Below, piece after piece: positions 7,898 through 16,885 of a stretch of 36,042 bases of DNA. The notes under the pieces are model-generated. The model did no database searches and was not told where the DNA came from. It saw nothing but the letters and a program-made list of their open reading frames with translations. Positions within the stretch are counted from its first letter, which is position 1; each line of letters begins with the position of its first letter. The stretch lies in the NCBI GenBank assembly GCA_020027535.1, contig JAHRAK010000104.1, positions 1-36,042 on the forward strand, written 5' to 3'. The translations under genes and the position numbers were made by a program. Source of the stretch: Nitrospirales bacterium (lineage in GTDB: Bacteria > Nitrospirota > Nitrospiria > Nitrospirales > UBA8639).

Positions 7898-8779
7898 ATG
7901 TTCGGCAACCCATTTCTCGACCAAGCCGCGAACAGTAGGAACAAGTACCAGCAACTCGACCATTTACTGAGGGTCACGGCCCCTCACGAACGCATGATCC
8001 TGGCCGGCATCGGCTTGGTCATGCTGACACTCATGGCCTGGGCGCTGTTCGGCAGCATCGTCCGTAGCGTGACCATCGACGGCGTCCTGATCGAACCGGG
8101 AACTCGCCACGAGCTGGTTTCCAGCGAGCCCGGATATCTGGAGGCATTTCTGGTCGTTCCCGGAGATCACGTCGAAGTCGGAGATCCGATTGCCCGGCAA
8201 AGCGTACCGGAACTGGATAGCGAGACCGCAGCTCTGCGCGACCGGGTGGAAGTGCTCAAGTCGGAACTCCGACAGGTTGACGGAGAGGGGAGCGGCTTGC
8301 CTTCGCTGTTGGCCGCGGCCCAAGTGGCCTTGTTGCAGATGGAAGCCCGGCGCTCCGCGAGAGAATTGATCGTCAGTCCGGTGGCCGGCAAGGTCACCGC
8401 CTTGCGGTCCGACCCCGGCGAATACCTGCTGGCCGGCGGCGCCGTCGCACAACTCCGTGAAACGGAAGACCGGCCGCTTCAAGCGGTGCTACAGGTCGCC
8501 CCGCACATGGCGAAACGCATCCAACCCGGTATGCGGGCGTCGGTCGAGATCATGATGCCCGACGATGCACAGTGACGGTTCGACGGCGAGGTCTCTACCG
8601 TGACCCCCGGACCGTTGCCCGCCTGGCTGGCGACGCGGCGGCCCGCGGTCCTGGACGCCACTCATCGGGTCGACGTTGTCCTCCACCACGCATCAGATCT
8701 TTCCCTGCCAGACGTCACTCCGTGTCGCGTTCGAATCGTGCTTGGCCAACAACCGTTAACGGCCCTCTTGGGCTTCTGA
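7898..8779 (+). pseudogene. NHLM-type HlyD family secretion adaptor, interrupted by an in-frame TGA
   Basis: The open part (7898-8575) encodes 225 aa: a cytoplasmic N-terminus, one membrane helix (about residues 34-55), then the biotinyl-lipoyl-like domain ('VSSEPGYLEAFLVVPGDHVEVGDPIA'), a short coiled coil (about 105-150) and the start of the beta-barrel ('LIVSPVAGKVTAL'). Such proteins link an inner-membrane ABC exporter to the outer membrane. The same frame continues past the TGA at 8573-8575 with the missing family C-terminus ('RFDGEVSTVTPGPLP ... CRVRIVLGQQPL') to a natural stop at 8777-8779, giving a normal length of about 293 aa. The lesion is thus one base change (TGG or CGA to TGA), a recoded stop, or a sequence error. 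It is the first gene of the plus-strand export unit. Confidence 0.82.
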
Positions 8780-8838
8780 CGGTCCCGAATGTATTCATCC
8801 GCCTTGAGACTGGAATCAGGCTAATCGCACAAGCACCC

Positions 8839-11013
8839 ATGAGGGAACCGGCCAAGCAACGCGTCACCACTCCGCTCCTGCTCCAGACGCATGCCACCGA
8901 GTGCGGCGCTGCGTCCCTTGGCAGCGTGCTCGCCTATTTTGGGCGCTGGGTGCCGCTCATCGAACTACGCGGCAAGTGCGAGGTCAGCCGGGACGGGTCC
9001 ACCGCCGCGGGAATCGTACGGGCCGCCAAGTCCTATGGCCTTGAGTGCAAAGGCCTGAACGTGCACATCCGCCAACTCAAGAACCTGCCGCTTCCGCTTA
9101 TTGTGTTCTGGGAGTTCAACCACTTTCTCATCCTGGAAGGCTATGATCGAAAATCCTTCTATCTCAACGACCCGGCCATGGGGCGCCGCAAGCTCTGCCC
9201 GGAAGAATTTAGTGAAGATTTTTCCGGCATTGTCTTGCAATTCAATCCCGGGCCGGATTTCCAGCCGGGAGGCGTCCGCCCCAACCTCCTGGAGCGTATC
9301 CTGCTCTGGCTTCGCGACTCCTGGGGAACACTGGCGTATGCGTTCGGATGCGGCCTGATGCTGGCCATGCTGGCCCTCGTCACGCCGGCATCATTGGGTA
9401 TATTCGTAGATCACGTGCTAGTTGAAAATGAGCCCTGGGGCGGGATGGTGGCCGGGGTGTTGGCTGCCTCCGCTGTCCTGATTTACGGGCTCACCTGGCT
9501 GAAGCAGTGGTGTCTCCATCGCCTGTCCATCAAGATTTCAATTATCGCCGGCAATCGTTGCCTGTCGAAATTGCTCTGGCTGCCGGTAGAATATTTCAAC
9601 CACCGGCTTGTCGGCGAACTGACTGACCGGGTGTTGTCCATCGACAAGATCGCCAAGGGGTTATCGGAGCATTTTCTCGGCGTGCTCATCGAAATCACGA
9701 TGAGCGTGGTATTTCTGGCGGTCATGGTGGCGTACGATCCGACGCTGGCGCTGATCATCCTGGGCCTGGCAATCCTGAACGGGCTGCTCATGCGCGTGAT
9801 CACCCGCATCCAGACCGACGAGAGCCATGCCTTAAGACGCGAGCAGGGGTTGCTGGTTGGCGTTGGCACATTGATGCTGAACCAGACGGACCGCCTGCGG
9901 ATCACCGCTTCGGACGACCACTTCTTCTCGCGCTGGGGCGGCCATCAGGCCCGGGAACTGGCTGCACGCCAGCGATTCTCCGAACTGAGCCACGTCAACA
10001 CGGCCTTGCCGAACCTCTTCATGATTTTGGGCTACGGTGCCGTATTGACCTTCGGGGCAACCCAGGTCATGGCCGGCGAATTGACGCTGGGCGCGCTGGT
10101 GGCGTTCTATATCATAGCCGCCATGTTCCTGGAGCCCGTCGGGCGATTCGTCGAACTCGCGGACAAGCGTCAGGCGCTTGAGACGAATATGCAGCGCTTG
10201 GACGACATCATGGAAATCCGCGAAGATCCAAAGTTGACGCGCCGACATGAGGCAGCGAAGGCTATCGCAACGTTTGACGGGCGGCTACGGCTGACCGGCC
10301 ACGTGGAGCTGCGCGGCGTGACCTTCGGGTACAATCGAGGCCGACCGCCGCTGATCAAGGATTTCCGTTTGATCGTCAAACCGGGACAGCGGGTCGCGGT
10401 GGTCGGTCCAAGCGGTTCCGGAAAATCGACACTGTCGCGCTTGGTCTCCGGCCTCTATCAGCCCTGGTCGGGCGAAATCCTGTTCGACGGACGTCCGGGA
10501 CAAGAGATTCCCGAAGAAGTCCTCTCCCGCTCCCTGTCGATGGTGGATCAGAACGGCGTCCTGTTCTCGGCCACCGTACGGGAAAACATCACGCTGTGGA
10601 ATCCCGCCTTTCCCGACGATGACGTGGTGAACGCGGCCCGGGATGCCTGCATCCATGATGACATTCTCAGCCGGCCTCTCGGGTATGCGACGCGGGTTGT
10701 GGAAGACGGAGGCAATTTCAGCGGCGGCCAGCGGCAACGGCTGGAGATCGCCCGGGCGTTGGTCGGCAAACCGACGGTGCTCGTTCTGGATGAAGCGACG
10801 AGCGCTCTCGACGCCGCAACCAAAAAGTCCATCGACGAAGCCTTGCGACGTCGTGGGTGCAGTTGCCTGATCGTCGCGCACCGGCTCAGCACGGTCCGGG
10901 ATTGCGACGAGATCATTGTTCTCGACAAGGGAGTAGAAGTGCAGCGCGGCACCCATGACGAACTGATGACGGACGAAACCGGGTTGTACTATCGGCTCAT
11001 CCAAGAAGAGTAG
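8839..11013 (+). CDS. NHLM bacteriocin-system ABC exporter with C39 leader peptidase
   Basis: A 724-aa protein and the only exporter gene in the cluster that is intact. Residues 1-125 are a C39 cysteine peptidase, with Gln16 and Cys22 in 'LLLQTHATECGAAS' and His95 and Asp111 in 'FNHFLILEGY...LNDPA'; it cuts leaders after a double-Gly-type site. Residues about 155-440 are the six-helix exporter domain. The ATPase follows with 'GPSGSGKST' (Walker A), 'FSGGQRQRLEIARAL' (signature), 'VLVLDEATSALD' (Walker B) and the switch His in 'IVAHRLS'. I start at ATG 8839 because the peptidase homology begins there; the open frame upstream overlaps the HlyD tail. It should process and export the precursor at 14057. 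Confidence 0.94.
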   Translation: MREPAKQRVTTPLLLQTHATECGAASLGSVLAYFGRWVPLIELRGKCEVSRDGSTAAGIVRAAKSYGLECKGLNVHIRQLKNLPLPLIVFWEFNHFLILEGYDRKSFYLNDPAMGRRKLCPEEFSEDFSGIVLQFNPGPDFQPGGVRPNLLERILLWLRDSWGTLAYAFGCGLMLAMLALVTPASLGIFVDHVLVENEPWGGMVAGVLAASAVLIYGLTWLKQWCLHRLSIKISIIAGNRCLSKLLWLPVEYFNHRLVGELTDRVLSIDKIAKGLSEHFLGVLIEITMSVVFLAVMVAYDPTLALIILGLAILNGLLMRVITRIQTDESHALRREQGLLVGVGTLMLNQTDRLRITASDDHFFSRWGGHQARELAARQRFSELSHVNTALPNLFMILGYGAVLTFGATQVMAGELTLGALVAFYIIAAMFLEPVGRFVELADKRQALETNMQRLDDIMEIREDPKLTRRHEAAKAIATFDGRLRLTGHVELRGVTFGYNRGRPPLIKDFRLIVKPGQRVAVVGPSGSGKSTLSRLVSGLYQPWSGEILFDGRPGQEIPEEVLSRSLSMVDQNGVLFSATVRENITLWNPAFPDDDVVNAARDACIHDDILSRPLGYATRVVEDGGNFSGGQRQRLEIARALVGKPTVLVLDEATSALDAATKKSIDEALRRRGCSCLIVAHRLSTVRDCDEIIVLDKGVEVQRGTHDELMTDETGLYYRLIQEE

Positions 11014-11017
11014 TCTG

Positions 11018-13927
11018 ATGTCGAATCCAGAACGTCGCTCGCTCGCCGGCCTCGCCGTTGAATCGGGAGTGTCCGTGCCCTGTGCCAGCAATCTGCCGCT
11101 GGCGATGGATGATCCACAATTCGTGTGGTTCATCGAGAAGGGCGCCGTCGACCTGTTTCTGGTCGAGCGGCCGGGATGGGGAGGAACAATCGGCATTACA
11201 GCACCTGATGCGAGCTGATTCAGGTCGCCTCCTGCTCGATGTCGCACCCCAAGCGGGAAAGACGACCCTCAGTCTGATCGCCAAGGGGTTGCCGGACACC
11301 TTGCTGCGGCGTCTGCCAATCACCAGCCTGGCTGCGGTCCGGTCTGCAGAATTGGCTGAGCACATCGACACATGGGTCATGGACGTTTCGGCCATGCTGT
11401 CACGAGACGTCGTGTCCCGGCCACGCCCGGATGTACTCGTTGAGCCCGGAGAGGCCCCGGCGGTAAGAGACGGCAGGCTCTCAGCACATCGAGAAGTCGT
11501 ATGGGTGTCGGAGTTGACGCCGGGCGCGGGACTGTTCATGAGCCTCATCGACGCGGCGCAGGGCAAAAGCGGAGCCGCCTCGGCCATCATTCCGCTCACG
11601 CCCGTCAGTTGGCTCACTCTGACAGAAGAAATACAGCTGTACGCCCGGTCTTCCGAAACGCTCGCCGAAGAAAGCCTGCTGTTGCCCGCCCTGGCACACT
11701 TCCACTCCGTCGCGTTCTCCCTGGAGCGACTCAACCGCCGTCTGGCAGTCGTGGACCAGGCAAACCTGGATCGGGCACGGGCGAGCAACCGCCGTGCCGA
11801 TGAGGACGGCGCCAGGCGCCGACTGTTCAACCTGTACGGCTTGTTGCAACCGGAAGAAGCCGGCGGGAGCGACTCCGCACTGCTCGATGTCCTGCGGATT
11901 ATTGGTCGCCATGAGGGAATTGACTTCAAATGGCCCGCCAAGACAGACGCGGCCGGTGCCGCGGCAGCTCTCAGCGACGTGCTGGATGCGTCAGCTGTAT
12001 GCGGCCGCCAAGTGCGGCTCGATAAGCGGACAGGTGGTGGATCGGTGACAGCGGCGCGATGTTGGCGTATCGGAAAGACGATGGACGGCCGGTGGCGTTG
12101 TTACCCGGCTTGCTGGAACACTACCGGGAAGTGGATTCCTTCGGCTGCAAGACCAGGGTCAGGCCGGAACGCGCCCAATTGCTCCGTCCCGAAGCATGGC
12201 TGTTCTATCAACCACTGCCGTCCGGCGTCGCCGGGCCGCGTGATCTGTTCCGGCTCACCAGAAAGAGGTTGACTGCCGACTTCGTCCGCTTCGGATTGAC
12301 CGGGCTGATGGGTGGTCTGATCATGTTGCTGCCTGCCGTGGTGGCCGGTTTTGTCCTCAACGAGGTGATCCCCACCGGCTCAATCAGCCTGTTGTACGCG
12401 GCAACCGCGGCGCTGGCGGCATTGGCCTTGATCCGGGCGCTGCTGCACGTCCTCCAGGGAACGGCCCTGATGCGTCTCGAAGGACGCGCCACGTCACGAG
12501 TCGAAGCTGCCTTTTGGGATCGTTTGCTCCGGCTCCCTCTGCGTTACCTTGACCGCTATTCGGCCGGTGACCTCGCCATGCGGGGTATGACGTTTCAGAA
12601 TCTTCGCGACACCGTGCAGGGCGTGGTCGCCAACGCCGTGCTCTCGATCGTTTTCCTGTCACCCGCATTCCTTCTCATTTTTTTCTACGATGCCACGCTG
12701 GGTGGCGTGGCCGCCGCCTTCGGTCTTCTGTCCCTGATCATGACCGTGGTCCTTGGCCTGTGGCAGATATCGCCGCATGGCCGGGTGATCCGGACCGTCC
12801 ATGGTCTGGCCGGCCGGCTCTTCCAGCTCATCAACGGTATTCCCAAGCTACGTGTCGACGGCGCGGAAGGGTCAGCCTTTGCAGTCTGGGCACGGGATTA
12901 CCGCGAACAGAAGCACGCGGAGTTGGAACTTAGCGCCTACGAAACGCATTTGCAGGCATTCGGCGCAGCCCTGCCGTTCCTTGCCGGCGCAGTACTTCTC
13001 CTGGCGACAACGCTGCAGAAGACCGTCATGGTCGGAGACTTTCTCGTCGTCTACACCGTATTCATGGTGTTTCAGACGTCGGTGGTCCGCCTGGGGACGT
13101 CCTTCAGCGCGGTTGCCGCCATCATGCCGGCCTTGGATCAAGTGCAGCCGTTCCTCGCCGAACCCCCGGAAACGAGCGTCGAGGGAGAACCCGTCGAGAC
13201 TCTGGGCGGCGAAATCGTGTTCGACCACGTCTCCTTCCAGTACGACCCCGATGGTCCGTTGATCCTCGACGATGTCTCGATTCACGCTCGTCCAGGCGAA
13301 TTCGTGGCCATTGCCGGTGAGTCGGGTTCCGGCAAAAGTACGCTCTTCCGGCTTGCGCTTGGTCTGGAGCAGCCGTCTGCCGGCTCGGTGTACTATGACG
13401 GGCGCGATCTCAGGCACCTTAATATCAAGCAGGTACGCCGGCAGATCGGCGCGGTTCCGCAGGAAGTGCAACTTCATCCGCAAGACCTGTGCGACAACAT
13501 CATCGGGGGCGATGAAGAAGCGACCGCCGAGGATGCGTGGCAGGCAGCCCGGCTCGCGGACGTCGACCGCGAGATCGCGGCGATGCCGATGCAGATGTTG
13601 ACGCCCGTGGGCGCAAGTGCCAACGTCACGTCGGGAGGGGAGAGCCAACGCATCATGATCGCTCACGCGCTGTTCAGTAATCCCCGCATCCTGTTGCTCG
13701 ACGAAGCCACAAACTGGCTCGACAACAACAGCCAGTCCAAAATCATGGTCAACCTCTCGGGGCTGACCTCGACGCGGATCGTCATTGCCCACCGCCTTTC
13801 CACGCTACGCCAGGCGGATCGCATCTACGTGATGCGTGCCGGAAAGGTGGTCCAGGAAGGGTCGTTTGCGGAACTGGTGGCAACCGAAGGCATCTTTCAG
13901 AATCTGGTTCGCCGGCAAATGGCTTGA
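11018..13927 (+). pseudogene. NHLM bacteriocin-system ABC exporter 2, split by two compensating frameshifts
   Basis: The gene begins 4 bases after the first exporter and spans exactly 970 codons. The frame starts as 'MDDPQFVWFIEKGAVDLFLVERPG' and shifts within 11174-11195 to 'LQHLMRADSGRLLLDV'. It shifts back near 12025-12036 to 'WWIGDSGAMLAYRKDDGRPVALLPG'. The three parts together match the family: a long N-terminal accessory region (about 1-400), the exporter helices (about 430-690), and an ATPase with 'GESGSGKST', a variant signature 'TSGGESQR' and 'ILLLDEATNWLD'. There is no peptidase domain, so leader cutting is left to the first exporter. The 622-aa C-terminal part (12059-13927) alone would be a complete ABC half-transporter, so partial function is possible. 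The shifts are either real indels or consensus errors. Confidence 0.88.
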
Positions 13928-13984
13928 CAGGTTGACACCTAATGTAAAATAGAGAAAAAATATTTTAGCCGATACAAAAAAGCG

Positions 13985-14013
13985 TTGACATGATACTCAG
14001 AATGATACAGAAT
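13985..14013 (+). promoter_or_regulatory. Candidate sigma-70 promoter for the precursor peptide gene
   Basis: A perfect TTGACA at 13985-13990 is followed, after 17 bases, by CAGAAT (14008-14013, four of six consensus positions). It lies in a short A/T-rich island (13940-14045) inside otherwise GC-rich sequence, 44 bases before the precursor start, so the precursor can be transcribed apart from the exporters. Confidence 0.5.
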
Positions 14014-14042
14014 AGTGCAATGAGTTAGATTATTTGTTCAAC

Positions 14043-14049
14043 AAGGAAG
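14043..14049 (+). promoter_or_regulatory. Strong ribosome-binding site of the precursor gene
   Basis: AAGGAAG lies 7 bases before the ATG at 14057. It is the best Shine-Dalgarno sequence in the cluster, as expected for a precursor peptide that must be made in excess over its enzymes. Confidence 0.7.
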
Positions 14050-14056
14050 AATAACC

Positions 14057-14311
14057 ATGAAATCTGCAGAAGAAATGCGTACCCATCTCACAGAGAAAGC
14101 GGCCGAGGATGCGGGCTTCCGGGCACAACTTGTAGCCGATCCCAAGGGCATCCTGAATCAGGAATTCGGCATCACGGTTCCTGACAATGTCAATGTCGTG
14201 GTGCACGAGAGCGACATGCAGACCGTCCATCTCGCATTGCCGCCGAGCCCAGCCCTAAACGAGGAGCAACTCGAAGCGATCGCCGCCGGCCTCTGTTGCT
14301 GCGGCATCTGA
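14057..14311 (+). CDS. NHLP-family azole-peptide precursor, core LCCCGI
   Basis: An 84-aa protein. Residues 1-66 resemble the nitrile hydratase alpha subunit and define the NHLP leader family: 'FRAQLVADPKGILNQEFGI' then 'VPDNVNVVVHESDMQTVHLALPP'. The leader ends in 'LNEEQLEAIAAG', the usual helix and Ala-Gly cleavage site of precursors cut by C39 peptidases. After Gly78 only six residues remain, Leu-Cys-Cys-Cys-Gly-Ile. The three adjacent cysteines are ideal substrates for a YcaO cyclodehydratase, predicting up to three consecutive thiazol(in)es. It has its own promoter-like sequence and strong ribosome-binding site and is followed by a hairpin. The family call is firm; the exact cleavage point and product are inferred. 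Confidence 0.93.
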   Translation: MKSAEEMRTHLTEKAAEDAGFRAQLVADPKGILNQEFGITVPDNVNVVVHESDMQTVHLALPPSPALNEEQLEAIAAGLCCCGI

Positions 14312-14367
14312 GCGATGTTTACCGCTCCGGGCACGGTGTGCTTGAAGCGGTCCGATGATGTGAAGTC

Positions 14368-14415
14368 ACTCCTGACACGAAACGACTAATCGCGTCTTGT
14401 GTCAGGAGTCGTCTT
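14368..14415 (+). terminator. Intrinsic terminator or attenuator after the precursor gene
   Basis: ACTCCTGACAC (14368-14378) pairs perfectly with GTGTCAGGAGT (14399-14409), and the stem can extend inward with a wobble and one mismatch. The 3' arm is followed by CGTCTTTT. It stands 56 bases after the precursor stop and before the MMPL gene, so it could make a short abundant precursor transcript with partial read-through. Confidence 0.72.
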
Positions 14416-14510
14416 TTCATGTCTTCCCATCCCGCCCCACAGTGCCTCAGGCTTGGTCGAGCGTGGGGCACTTGTGCCTTGCATTGTGTTTGCGCATAGT
14501 GGCCGCGACT

Positions 14511-16829
14511 ATGGCAAACAGTCCCCGTGACACGATGCAACATTTGGAAGCACGATTCGGAGAGTGGGTGGTTACGGCCCGCTGGCTGATCGTCGCAGTC
14601 ACACTCGTCCTGGTTGCGGTAGCCGGCAGTGGCATCCTGTTCCTCGAGTTTTCTGCGAACTACCGCATGTTCTTCAGCAAGGATAATCCCCAGCTCCTGG
14701 CGCTTGAATCCCTGGAACTTACCTACGGGAAGAGCGACAACGTTCTCTTCATGATCGTTCCGGAAGATCGCGACGCCACGTCCGAACAGGCCCTCGCGGC
14801 GGCGGTCTGGCTGACCGAGCGCGCGTGGCAGACGCCGTACTTACGGCGAGTCGATTCACTCGCGAACTTCCAGCACACGACCGCGGAAGGCGATGACCTG
14901 TACGTGCGTGCCCTTGTCGACCCGGCGAAGCTGAACGATGCAGAGGAACGGGCGCGGATCCGCACAACGGCCCTGGCCGACCCGCGGCTAGCGGGAGGCA
15001 TCATCGCCCAGGACGGCGGTGTGAGCGCCGTCAGCGTCACCGTGGAATTGCCGGAGGATGATCAAGTGGTCAGGATTCCCGAAGTCGCGGGGTTTGCGCA
15101 CAAGATTGCCGCCGAAACGGAAAAGCGGTTTCCGGGTATCGATGTCCGCATGGTCGGCACGGTGATGATCAACCACACGTTCTCGGAAGCGTCGGTGGAG
15201 AGCCAGAAGGTCTTCCTGCCTGCGAGCCTGGCGATCATGGCGCTGATCCTCTTCCTCCTTACCGGGAAGATCGCAGGCGTTGCTGCGACCGGACTGGTTA
15301 TCGTTTTCTCCATCGTCGCGTCGATCGGGCTGGGCGGTTGGGTCGGCCTGCCGTTTACACCGTCGACGGCTCCGGCGCCGACCATTGTACTGATGATCGT
15401 CGTGGCCAACTGCGTGCATCTGCTGTCGACGTTGCAGCAGCGCCTCCAGGCCGGCGACTCGAAACATGAAGCGATCGTTGAATCCGTCAGGCTGAACCTG
15501 CACCCTGTCTTTCTCGCGAGCGTGACCACGGCACTGGGCTTCCTGACCATGAATTTCTCTGAAGTGCCACCTTACCGACACCTCGGAAACTTTGTGGCCT
15601 TCGGTATCGGCGCCTCCTTCCTGCTCTCGGTTACCTTTCTACCGGCTCTGCTCTCCCTCCTGCCACTGCGTGCGCCAGCGATGCGGAGGCCCCACGACCC
15701 GGCCATGGCGGCCATCGCGGAATTCGTCGTGCGCCGCCGCAAAGCACTGCTGTGGGGCTCGGCGACGATTGTGCTCGCCTTAGCGGCGGCCATCCCGCGC
15801 AACGATCTGAACGACGTGCTTGTGCACTTCTTCGATGAAAGCATTGAGTTCCGTCAGGATACGGACTTCCTGGACGAACGGTTGAGCGGAAACACCGTGC
15901 TCGAATATTCGCTCCACTCCTCCGGGCCTGGCGGCGTGACCGAGCCCGCGTTTCTCGCCGACGTGTCGGCATTCGCCGATTGATACCGCGAACAACCGGA
16001 AACACGGCACGTTGAGGTCATCACCGATACCTTCCGGCAACTCAACAAAAGTATGCACGGCGACGACCAAGCCGCCTATCGGCTTCCCGCAAGCCGCGAC
16101 CTTGCCGCGCAATACCTGCTGCTCTACGAACTTTCGCTGCCGCAGGGCCTGGACCTGAACAACCGGATCGACGTCTTGAAGTCGGCAACGCGCGTGACGG
16201 TCACGGCGAAGACCCTCTCCTCGCGGGAAGTGCTGGCGTTCAACGCACGTGCGGAAGCCTGGTTGAAGGGCAATACGCCGCGCATTACCCGGGTCGACAG
16301 TTCGGGCCCGGCACTGATGTTTTCCCATATCGGCCAGCGAAACATCCGGGCGATGCTGATCGGAACCGCGGTTGCACTCTTCGGCATCTCCATCCTTCTC
16401 ATCGCCGCGTTGAAATCGCTCCGCCTGGGGATCGTGAGCCTCGTGCCCAATTTCGTATCGGCCGTCATGGGATTCGGCGTCTGGGGGCTGGGGGTCGGAC
16501 AGGTCGGGATTTCCCTTTCAATTGTCGTAGCCATGACCATCGGAATCGTGGTGGACGATACGGTGCATTTCCTCAGCAAATACCGCCGCGGGCGGCTGGA
16601 ACTCGGCTACGCGCCGGAAGATGCGGTGCACTATGCGTTTCAGACGGCCGGCCGGGCTCTGTTCACGACCACGGCCGTGCTGGTGGCGGGTTTCCTGATT
16701 ATCGTTCTGTCTCCGTTCATTCCGACGGCACAGGTAGGCTTGCTCACTGCCTTGATCATCGGGTTCGCGCTGGCCGCGGATTTTCTGCTGTTACCGCCCC
16801 TGCTGCTGGCCGTCGACCGTGGCGCCTGA
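14511..16829 (+). pseudogene. RND/MMPL-family exporter, interrupted by an in-frame TGA
   Basis: The reading from ATG 14511 to 16829 is 773 codons in one frame with a single TGA at 15981-15983. Just after the TGA the protein resumes as 'YREQPETRHVEVITDTF', and homologues typically have an aromatic residue there ('FA-W-YREQPE'), so TGG to TGA is the simplest reading. Each half has the RND plan: one helix (about 25-45), a periplasmic domain, then a bundle of helices, with 'GIVVDDTVHFLSKYRRG' in the second half. These pumps export lipids or hydrophobic small molecules using the proton gradient. In this place it probably exports or gives immunity to the modified peptide (inference). The first half (490 aa) alone would lack the second transport bundle. 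Confidence 0.84.
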
Positions 16830-16885
16830 TCCTCTGGAACGGGTGAAACGGTATCCTGCCTCCCCTAGCCCGAGGCCGCTGTGCA

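Noticed and set aside
10285..11247. A 320-codon open frame on the minus strand
   Set aside because: It is antisense to the ABC exporter, whose motifs are unmistakable; no ribosome-binding site or family features.
12872..13792. A 306-codon minus-strand open frame
   Set aside because: It mirrors the exporter 2 ATPase region and has no recognisable domain.
8573..15983. Selenocysteine at the two in-frame TGA codons
   Set aside because: No conserved Sec family is involved, no selenocysteine-insertion-type hairpin is evident just downstream, and Trp or Arg is the expected residue.
5000..16000. A genetic code with TGA as tryptophan
   Set aside because: pntB, exporter 2 and the precursor end in TGA at natural family ends, so TGA is used as a stop here.
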